A stretch of 5,770 nucleotides of DNA, taken from the NCBI GenBank assembly GCA_026390535.1, contig JAPLFT010000213.1:1-5770 (forward strand). The letters run 5' to 3'. The stretch comes from Pseudomonadota bacterium (GTDB lineage Bacteria > Bdellovibrionota > JAFGOL01). The position numbers and the translations under genes were made by a program. The notes below the pieces were generated by a model. That model was not told the origin of the DNA and searched no databases. It saw only the letters and a list, made by a program, of their open reading frames with translations. Positions within the stretch are counted from its first letter, which is position 1. Each line of letters opens with the position of its first letter. Positions 1 to 4,812 of this stretch are shown piece by piece.

Positions 1-22
1 TCAAATCCTGTCCCCGCTACCA
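1..22 (+). tRNA. 3' end of a tRNA gene (partial, probably initiator tRNA-fMet)
   Basis: The first 22 bases read as the end of a tRNA: the last part of a T loop (TCAAAT), the 3' strand of the T stem (CCTGT), a 7-base acceptor strand (CCCCGCT), discriminator A and an encoded CCA. The rest of the gene would lie left of the window, so stem pairing cannot be tested. Identity as tRNA-fMet is inferred from a tRNA-fMet-like piece at 2051-2080 beside the second copy of this end, and from the known CCCCGC acceptor strand of initiator tRNAs. This copy keeps the T-loop bases TC before AAAT, whereas the copy at 2140-2159 has GT there. The left copy is therefore the more likely functional gene end. It could also be only an attachment-site duplicate. 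Confidence 0.55.
3..22 (+). repeat. Direct repeat, left copy (tRNA 3' end, att-like)
   Basis: The 20 bases aaatcctgtccccgctacca occur here and again at 2140-2159 in the same orientation with no mismatch. A duplicated tRNA 3' end is the usual trace of tyrosine-recombinase insertion into a tRNA gene. The two copies bracket the transposase remnant and the broken PI-PLC gene. No integrase is present between them, so the mechanism is inferred from the repeat alone. Confidence 0.75.
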
Positions 23-55
23 CAAAAAATAAAAATGAAATTAATAAGTTAGAGA

Positions 56-215
56 GGTTCTTCGGTTCTTCCCCATTAACGGGGGCACGCTAACATTTAA
101 CAACATAAAGCTCTAACACGAAGTCTGTAATTTTCAAATTGTTATGAAAGCCTTCGGTGATGCCATTAGACTTAGTAAATCTCCACATTCTAACCACCTC
201 CTCTTTCCAAGAAGG
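56..215 (-). mobile_element. Remnant of an ISL3-family insertion sequence end
   Basis: This segment holds the 3' end of an ISL3-type transposase gene (90-215) followed by a short tail that resembles an ISL3 terminal repeat: on the + strand GGTTCTTCCCC from 64, then a short inverted pair (CCCC, then GGGGG). GGTTCTTC occurs twice in tandem at 56-63 and 64-71. I could not find the opposite end of the element or the rest of the transposase in the window, so only a fragment survives. Family assignment rests on the transposase C-terminal motif. The terminal-repeat match is from memory of the family. Confidence 0.6.
90..215 (-). pseudogene. ISL3-family transposase, C-terminal fragment
   Basis: Read on the - strand from 215, the frame gives 41 residues before a TAG at 90-92. 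They include EEVVRM followed by WRFTKSNGITEGFHN, which is the very conserved C-terminal block of ISL3 transposases (DDE type). In intact members this block is followed by a stretch of about 20-25 residues with a basic RxAYGFRNFxNYRLRV-like motif. Here it collapses to a short ITDFVLELYVVKC tail, so the end is also decayed or internally deleted. A TGA lies in frame at 216-218 just upstream, and nothing upstream continues the transposase, since the PI-PLC gene ends at 245. The fragment cannot be active. It marks past transposition in this region. Confidence 0.75.
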
Positions 216-244
216 TCACAGGAGGGTTTTTGATTCATACAATA

Positions 245-1795
245 TCACCGGAAATTAGCGTCTATAATTTCTCCTATGAGATCCTTTCCGGGAAAATCTG
301 CAAAAATAATACCCGTGTACTTGGGGTGATTGTTTCTTAACCACTGCACGCTGAGATCATTTGTTCCTGTGAACCAGATACTAGCCTGAGGGAGTTTTTT
401 GGTACCGTATGTTCTGTGTTCAAAATCAGGATATTTGGAAGCCATTCCAGACTTGCTTCCAGCCAAACCGGTCCACAAACGCGGGGCGTTCGTCCCCGGC
501 GAAGAATGTCCGCTTGCAACAAAATAAGGGAATGAACCATATGATCCCGAGAGGAAATTACAGACGAGGGTGGGTTTTGCTGCGCTTGGTTGAGCCATGG
601 CTTTCACCAAATAAACCTTTACCCCAGCAAAATTATTGTAGCCTGCCCACTTGTCGTAAAGATCCCAGTTTGTGTTGAGATGATAGCTATCTTGACATGA
701 CCAGCTTGGATAAGCTAGGCCGAAAATGGGCCAGTATGTACTGCCATCGGATTTATCAAAGTCCTGAAGTACGACAATCTGTCCCCTGACACTTCCCAGC
801 GTCGGATCCTCTACGCCCGTTGGCCTCCATATTTTACTATATCTTTGATAGTATGTATTGAAGATCGACTGGAAAGTAGTTCCATTATCGCAGTTATATG
901 TGTCTGCTTCGTTCTTGATGCGGACAAACAGCGCTTCACCAGTATGACTGGTTCAGAAAGTAGTCATTATGCCCAGTATGTCATCAAAGCTGATGTTCTG
1001 ATACCAATTGCCGTGAAATCCCACCAGATAAGCACTTCCTGTGCACTTAAGTCGAATATCGAAAGCCCTAATGCCCGCATTAAGCTGTGTTGTCAAATCT
1101 AATGACTGCGTTATAACAGCATCTCCACCGAGCTGTGAGGCTGTTGAGTCATGAGTTCCAGGGATAGAGAGATTAGAGAACTTTTTATCGGCGGAAAGTT
1201 TTCCCATCCAATCACGGTCATCTTTAGCGATGGTGTGGTCATGCAGGTAGCCCTGAATGTCGTAGCTGGTCCCCACAGAATTATCCTCCGTTATCATCGC
1301 GTAGCCCAGAGTGTCCGAGACATAATTATCTAGCTCGTCGTCAAACGAATCGATGTTATCCGTAGTAAAATCCGAGTTGTCATTTGTCAGGTAGGTGAGT
1401 GTATTACCGACGTCGGACTTATCGAGTCCAATAGATGCGAGGGTTTTCGAAATATCTCCAAACACAGGTTCGAAAAGACACTGTTTGGCGTCGTTTGCGG
1501 TGAGGCTTGTGGTTGAGTGACATGAATCCGGGACATCGGTTATCTGATCGGGGACTGAACCCTGGTTTAAAATATAATTCATCGCTCCGTAGCCCCGTTC
1601 CCACTCCATCACTACCTCGGCCGTCATCGTTTCTTCGTCCCCGTCCGTTAGTTTTATCAGTTGTGTGTTGGTATCTTCGTCGCTGGTTGTAACATTAACG
1701 ACGTAATAATCGGCAGGGGAGCCACCACAGCCGAATAACAACACGACTAAAATTAAATTTGTTGAGATAACAGGCCAAAGTTTTTTGATATTCAT
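245..1795 (-). pseudogene. PI-PLC X-domain lipoprotein, interrupted by an in-frame TGA
   Basis: The frame codes for 516 residues with one internal stop at codon 281 (953-955). I choose ATG 1793-1795, because GGAGG lies five bases upstream (1801-1805); upstream Met codons at 1807-1813 lack a ribosome site. Residues 1-23 form a lipoprotein signal (MNIKK, hydrophobic stretch, LLFGC, lipid Cys23). Residues 24-190 are acidic, Asp/Thr-rich and unrecognised. The PI-PLC X domain starts near residue 195 with SIPGTHDS (candidate catalytic His215), FDIR (Arg248) and GFHG (second His261), then after the stop VRIK (Lys294). The remaining half continues to 245 in the same frame with many Trp/Tyr residues and no further stop. 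Bacterial members cleave phosphatidylinositol or related lipids; the substrate here is unknown. A truncated product of 280 residues would lack much of the barrel. G+C is visibly higher than in the ars operon. See findings for two compensating indels that could explain the stop. Confidence 0.82.
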
Positions 1796-2050
1796 TAAAG
1801 CCTCCATCATCATTAAAATTCCTACGGATAGTGTAGCCTTTTTTAGTTATGATTAAAACTATTTTTTTAGTCACGTTCCCGCATTTTAAGAAAATTCTCT
1901 ATGGGTGCTACCAGGGGGCAAACAGAGAGTAATAGAAAGTAGTCCGACGTAGTTAAAAGTAATCGATAGAGGCTGATTTGTTTAGATAGTTTCTTGTAAG
2001 TGCCTAGAATCAAAAATCTTTCATCATTTACGTCGCTGTAGCCGACATCC

Positions 2051-2080
2051 GCTCATAACCCGAAGGTCACTGGTTCAATT
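2051..2080 (+). pseudogene. Degenerate tRNA-fMet fragment (anticodon loop to T loop)
   Basis: The bases CTCATAACCCGAAGG, GTCAC and then GGTTCAA match the anticodon loop (CAT), the 3' anticodon stem, the variable region and the T arm of initiator tRNA-fMet as I know it. It is not a working gene. The 5' side of the anticodon stem reads ATCCG and does not pair with CCCGA beyond the innermost pair. No D arm or 5' acceptor strand precedes it. The T stem has ACTGG where the CCTGT of the nearby tRNA 3' end would need ACAGG. About 60 unrelated bases separate it from that tRNA 3' end at 2140-2159. It is probably a leftover of a tRNA copy carried or split by insertion. Confidence 0.6.
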
Positions 2081-2139
2081 CTAAGAATCCTGCGGTTATA
2101 TAATATAAAGCGGAATCACTGAGGACTACTGTCCGAAGT

Positions 2140-2159
2140 AAATCCTGTCCCCGCTACCA
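2140..2159 (+). repeat. Direct repeat, right copy (tRNA 3' end, att-like)
   Basis: This is the second, identical copy of the 20-base tRNA 3' end found at 3-22. Upstream it lacks the T-loop bases (GT instead of TC) and any adjoining T stem, so it is only a tRNA tail. This is what an attachment-site duplicate left by insertion into a tRNA gene looks like. It sits about 160 bases before the ars promoter, so the arsenic operon lies outside the 1-2160 repeat-bounded segment. The operon could belong to a further, adjacent insertion. Confidence 0.7.
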
Positions 2160-2317
2160 ACTTTCAGTAAGACTTTCAAGCTCTTCCTAAAAATCAAAAA
2201 AAGACTATTTTTTGTGCAAATGGACGACGGTTGGGCTGTGGAAAATATTGGCCTTTTTATGGTGAAATACCCGAAGGTCATATATCTATAAATGAGATTT
2301 TTTTTGCCTTTTTGGTA

Positions 2318-2346
2318 TTGACTTCAGTAATCGGAATGTTTATTAT
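2318..2346 (+). promoter_or_regulatory. Predicted sigma-70 type promoter of the ars operon
   Basis: TTGACT at 2318-2323 and TATTAT at 2341-2346 are separated by exactly 17 bases. They match five of six (-35) and five of six (-10) bases of the housekeeping consensus. T runs upstream could act as an UP-like element. Transcription would start near 2352-2354, leaving a leader of only about 22 bases before the first gene. The -10 box is also the left arm of the palindrome at 2341-2364, so a bound protein would block the polymerase. Confidence 0.75.
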
Positions 2347-2364
2347 GCACATATGTGCATAATA
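2341..2364. promoter_or_regulatory. Perfect 24-bp palindrome, candidate operator
   Basis: The half-site TATTATGCACAT is followed directly by its exact reverse complement, giving a 12+12 base dyad without mismatch or spacer. It starts at the -10 box, covers the expected transcription start and ends at the first base of the AGGAG ribosome site of the regulator gene. That position suits a repressor dimer. The most economical reading is self-regulation by the DUF134 protein encoded 10 bases downstream, but a factor encoded elsewhere cannot be excluded. Confidence 0.72.
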
Positions 2365-2374
2365 GGAGTTTGTT

Positions 2375-2671
2375 TTGAGGCCTAAAAAAACTAGATTTAT
2401 TAAATGCAATCCTGGGGAAAGGTGTTTTAGACCGAGATGTAAGTCTATCAAGGAGCTAGATGGGGTTGTTTTAACCATAGATGAATTTGAAGTATTACGT
2501 CTCTCACACCTCGAAGAGTTTGAACAAGATAAAATAGCAAAGCAGATGAAAATTCATCGCTCAACTGTCTCTAGAATTCTAACCTCAGCACATAAAAAAA
2601 TAACAGACGCTCTTGTTAATATAAAAGCTATAAAAGTAGAAGGTGGCTGTTGCGAGGTGATAAAAAAATGA
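2375..2671 (+). CDS. DUF134-family helix-turn-helix protein, probable ars operon regulator
   Basis: This 98-residue protein matches the DUF134 family (Pfam PF02001) in length and layout. It has a basic Pro-rich N-terminus (RPKKTR), a Cys-x5-CFRP segment, VVLTIDEFEVLRL (about residues 31-43) and a sigma-region-4-like helix-turn-helix (about 52-75, QDKIAKQMKIHRSTVSRIL). It ends with IKVEGG and then CC. The start is TTG at 2375, set by AGGAG at 2364-2368 six bases upstream and by the conserved N-terminus directly after it. It is first in the operon, next to a perfect palindrome over the promoter, so a DNA-binding regulatory role is likely. Cysteines 11, 17, 22, 92 and 93 could bind As(III); family members as I recall them keep the first but not all the others. 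The stop overlaps the next start (ATGA). Family assignment is firm; arsenic sensing is inference. Confidence 0.85.
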   Translation: MRPKKTRFIKCNPGERCFRPRCKSIKELDGVVLTIDEFEVLRLSHLEEFEQDKIAKQMKIHRSTVSRILTSAHKKITDALVNIKAIKVEGGCCEVIKK

Positions 2672-3729
2672 GTGAATCTTGTTGTATTAAACCAAACAAG
2701 TCGAACAATAGTAATAATGTATATACTATAACCAAAATTCTACTTTTTGTTATTCTGTCCATATTTCTGTTATTCAAATTAGAAAAATTTTCTAACTGGC
2801 TTATATATGATGTTCTTAAATTTGATTCATCATTAAGAATAAGTGCCGCTATCCAGTTTTTTATATTTGAAACCCCGAAGGTGTTAATTCTCCTAGCTCT
2901 GATAGTTTTTGCGGTAGGAATTGTAAGAACCTTTTTTACTCCAGAAAGAACCAGAAAGATTTTGTCAGGTAAAAAAGAATTTACAGGCAACGTTTTAGCT
3001 GCCCTTTTAGGTGTTGTAACTCCATTTTGTTCCTGCTCTGCAATACCGCTGTTCATAGGGTTTGTTACTACTGGGGTGCCTCTTGGAGTCACTTTCTCAT
3101 TCTTAATATCTGCCCCAATGGTTAACGAGGTTGCTCTCGTATTGTTGTTTGGATTATTTGGTTGGAAAATAGCATTACTTTATATGTCGACAGGTCTATT
3201 CATCGCTATTCTTTCTGGCTGGGTAATAGGGAAATTAAAATTAGAAAAATATGTGGAAGAGTGGGTTTATAAAAGTCACGCTCAAAGCGCTGTTGAAAAG
3301 GACAAGAAACTAACTTGGCAGGAACGTGTGAGCATTGGTTTTGAGAGTATAAAAGAAATAGTATACAAGGTTTGGCCTTATTTAGTTGCCGGTATTGCAA
3401 TAGGTTCGTTTGTTCACGGATATGTTCCAGAAAACTATCTAGCCTCTATAATGGGGAAGAATGCATTTTGGTCTGTGCCGATAGCTGTTTTAATTGGTAT
3501 TCCACTATATTCCAACGCTGCAGGCATAATTCCAATAGTTCAATCACTGCTAGAAAAAGGAGCTGCATTAGGAACCGTGCTAGCGTTTATGATGGCGGTC
3601 ATAGGTCTTTCTTTGCCTGAGATGGTTATACTAAGAAAGGTTTTAAAACTACGTTTAATACTGATTTTTATCGGAGTAGTTGGTTTTGGCATTTTAATCG
3701 TAGGATATATTTTTAATTTGGTTTTCTAG
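2668..3729 (+). CDS. ArsP/DUF318-type permease, probable arsenical exporter
   Basis: A 353-residue integral membrane protein with roughly eight to nine hydrophobic segments. The family signature is clear. VVTPFCSCSAIPLFIGF (about residues 116-132, Cys121 and Cys123) is followed by GVPLG, then SFLISAPMVNE (about 144-154), and later GIPLYSNAAG (277-286) and SLPEM (315-319). These are hallmarks of PF03773 permeases, which include ArsP, an exporter of trivalent organoarsenicals. A charged loop (about 190-220) splits the two halves. I chose ATG 2668 over TTG 2650, because AGGTGA (2655-2660) lies seven bases upstream of 2668 and the start overlaps the DUF134 stop. Two adjacent Cys (5, 6) near the N-terminus may help metalloid binding. 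Other family members are linked to copper or zinc, so substrate is inferred from the ars context. Confidence 0.85.
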   Translation: MSESCCIKPNKSNNSNNVYTITKILLFVILSIFLLFKLEKFSNWLIYDVLKFDSSLRISAAIQFFIFETPKVLILLALIVFAVGIVRTFFTPERTRKILSGKKEFTGNVLAALLGVVTPFCSCSAIPLFIGFVTTGVPLGVTFSFLISAPMVNEVALVLLFGLFGWKIALLYMSTGLFIAILSGWVIGKLKLEKYVEEWVYKSHAQSAVEKDKKLTWQERVSIGFESIKEIVYKVWPYLVAGIAIGSFVHGYVPENYLASIMGKNAFWSVPIAVLIGIPLYSNAAGIIPIVQSLLEKGAALGTVLAFMMAVIGLSLPEMVILRKVLKLRLILIFIGVVGFGILIVGYIFNLVF

Positions 3730-3739
3730 GAGGGATAAA

Positions 3740-3970
3740 ATGAAAATAGAAATACTTGGTATGGGTTGTCCAAAATGCAAAAAACTTTACGATGCTGTTA
3801 AATTGGCAGTTAAGGAATTAAACGTTGAAGCTGAAGTAACAAAGGTTGAAGATATCACTAAAATTACTGATTATGGAGTCTGGTCCACTCCTGCTCTTAT
3901 AATAGACGGTGAAGTAAAATCTATGGGTAAAGTCCCAAGTGTGGAAGAAATAAAACAAATGTTAAAGTAA
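3740..3970 (+). CDS. Small thioredoxin-like redox protein (CPKC)
   Basis: This 76-residue cytoplasmic protein has a minimal thioredoxin/glutaredoxin-like fold. It has a beta strand (MKIEILG), GMGCPKC (active-site Cys10 and Cys13), a helix rich in Lys/Ala, and STPALIIDG with the cis-proline at residue 51. No signal peptide is present. It belongs to the small 'redox-active disulfide protein 2' / MTH895-like thioredoxins, commonly found next to ArsP/DUF318 permeases. The gene is 10 bases after the permease, and its AGGAGGG (3728-3734) overlaps the permease stop. A likely role is thiol exchange for the permease or reduction of arsenicals. It may be the ArsE-like partner of the ArsF protein downstream, but I cannot tell it from the DGC protein in that respect. 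Confidence 0.85.
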   Translation: MKIEILGMGCPKCKKLYDAVKLAVKELNVEAEVTKVEDITKITDYGVWSTPALIIDGEVKSMGKVPSVEEIKQMLK

Positions 3971-3983
3971 CACGGAGGTAGGT

Positions 3984-4373
3984 ATGTCTAAGTGTTCATG
4001 TTCTTGCGGGGGTGTTTCCAGTGTGGTCTACGCTTGTTCTGGAGCCTCTGACGTTGGAGAACTCACAGACAAGGTTGCAAGACGTATGGCAAAAGCAGTA
4101 GCAAAAAGCGATAGTGGTACTTGCATTGCTGGCATGGGTTGCCTCGCTGGCATAGGCGTAGATTTAAAAGGAATGATTGAATCCGCAAAGTCTGCCGATC
4201 AGATTATCGCTATAGATGGGTGCTCTGTCTCTTGTGCAAAGAAACTTTTAGAATCTAAGGGCATAAAAACAAAAAGTTTTAATCTTAAAGATTTAGGATT
4301 TGAAAAAGGCAAAACTCCTTGCAACAACGATAATATAGAAAAAACTATGAAGCTGATAATGGAGAAACTATGA
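3984..4373 (+). CDS. DGC-domain cysteine-rich protein, putative zinc binding
   Basis: A soluble 129-residue protein matching the DGC domain (PF08859, annotated as putative zinc-binding). Visible blocks are YACSGASDVGELTDKVAR (residues 16-33), CIAGMGCLAGIG (47-58) and IDGCSVSCAKKLLE (77-90), which holds the Asp-Gly-Cys that names the family. Nine cysteines occur in 129 residues, including a CxCxC cluster at 4, 6 and 8 and the pairs 47/53 and 80/84, so metal or metalloid binding by thiols is plausible. The ribosome site GGAGG (3974-3978) lies six bases before ATG 3984. The stop TGA overlaps the next ATG (ATGA), implying translational coupling to the ArsF-like gene. Biochemical function of the family is poorly known. 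A reductase-partner or arsenic-carrier role is inferred from position. Confidence 0.8.
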   Translation: MSKCSCSCGGVSSVVYACSGASDVGELTDKVARRMAKAVAKSDSGTCIAGMGCLAGIGVDLKGMIESAKSADQIIAIDGCSVSCAKKLLESKGIKTKSFNLKDLGFEKGKTPCNNDNIEKTMKLIMEKL

Positions 4374-4801
4374 AAGTTAAAATAATACTGCTCGCTGTTC
4401 TAATGTCTTTTACGGCATATGCTAAAACTGCTAAAGTAGAGGCTGAAAACAAAACACCACAAACAACAATAGTTAATGTATATTACTTCCACGGGAAATT
4501 CAGATGTCCTACGTGTAGGAATATGGAAAGTTATTCAAGAGAAACGGTAGAAAAATATTTCAAGAAGGAAATTGAATCAGGTAAAGTAAATTTTAAGGCC
4601 ATAGACGTCGAGGAAAAAGGTAATGAACATTATGTAAATGATTACAAACTATATACAAAAACCTTGATCGTATCTGCCACAAAAAACGGGAAAGAAATCC
4701 AATATAAGAATTTAGATAAAATATGGGAATATTCCAGAGATAAACAAAAGTTTATGGACTATGTTAAGAACGAAATAGCAGGATACTTAAGAACTAAGTA
4801 G
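4370..4801 (+). CDS. arsF: ArsF-like exported thioredoxin-fold protein
   Basis: A 143-residue protein with a signal peptide (MKVKIILLAVLMSFTAYA, probable cleavage after residue 18), so it acts outside the inner membrane. The mature part has VNVYYFHGKFRCPTC (CxxC at 46-49), a helix NMESYSRETVEKYF, then a KVNFKAIDVEEKGNEHYVNDY segment. This matches proteins annotated as nitrophenyl-compound nitroreductase subunit ArsF. The usual thioredoxin cis-proline is missing: the equivalent position appears as YTKTLIV (95-101). Known ArsEF acts with ArsG in handling nitro- and amino-aromatic arsenicals; here that is inferred from homology and from the adjacent ArsG-like gene. The start ATG 4370 has GGAG five bases upstream (4361-4364) and overlaps the previous stop. 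A plain thiol-redox role, such as passing electrons to or from the ArsG-like membrane protein, is the alternative. Confidence 0.78.
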   Translation: MKVKIILLAVLMSFTAYAKTAKVEAENKTPQTTIVNVYYFHGKFRCPTCRNMESYSRETVEKYFKKEIESGKVNFKAIDVEEKGNEHYVNDYKLYTKTLIVSATKNGKEIQYKNLDKIWEYSRDKQKFMDYVKNEIAGYLRTK

Positions 4802-4812
4802 AAGAGGAATAT

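Larger units (their letters stand above)
1796..2317. other. Intergenic region between the PI-PLC gene and the ars promoter
   Basis: No convincing coding region occurs in these roughly 520 bases. The left side serves as the PI-PLC gene leader, with its ribosome site at 1801-1805. A poor -10-like TACACT sits on the - strand at 1830-1835 but has no good -35. The stretch 1850-2040 shows nothing I recognise. From 2051 to 2159 lie the tRNA-derived pieces listed separately. The stretch 2160-2317 is A/T-rich with T runs at about 2298-2305 and 2308-2313 just before the ars promoter. A further 11-base echo of tRNA-fMet (CCCGAAGGTCA) is at 2270-2280. Confidence 0.6.

Noticed and set aside
197..231. CCTCCT / AGGAGG stem with T run as a + strand terminator
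   Set aside because: The loop is 17 bases, the stem is only six pairs, and there is no + strand gene to terminate. The bases lie at the transposase fragment and its edge.
245..610. Separate 121-residue gene on the - strand starting with GTG at 610
   Set aside because: It is in the same frame as the PI-PLC gene and the sequence between is open apart from one TGA, so it is the C-terminal part of that gene. No ribosome site precedes the GTG.
953..955. TGA read as selenocysteine or as a reassigned codon
   Set aside because: No SECIS-like hairpin is evident after it, Sec is not known in PI-PLC enzymes, and a one-base shift over nine bases restores a family-like FLNQHTGE. All the ars genes are read normally; two of them end with TGA overlapping the next start.
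1331..1340. TAGCTCGTCG, resembling the D arm of tRNA-fMet
   Set aside because: It lies within the PI-PLC coding frame (antisense to DDELD), has no neighbouring tRNA parts, and is a ten-base chance match.
2195..2214. CAAAAAA / TTTTTTG hairpin as a terminator
   Set aside because: The stem is almost only A-T pairs with no G/C core, and no + strand gene ends just before it. It is more likely chance in A/T-rich sequence.
2278..2478. - strand open frame overlapping the ars promoter and the DUF134 gene
   Set aside because: It is a shadow of the DUF134 gene and of the palindrome, with no ribosome site and no recognisable protein pattern.
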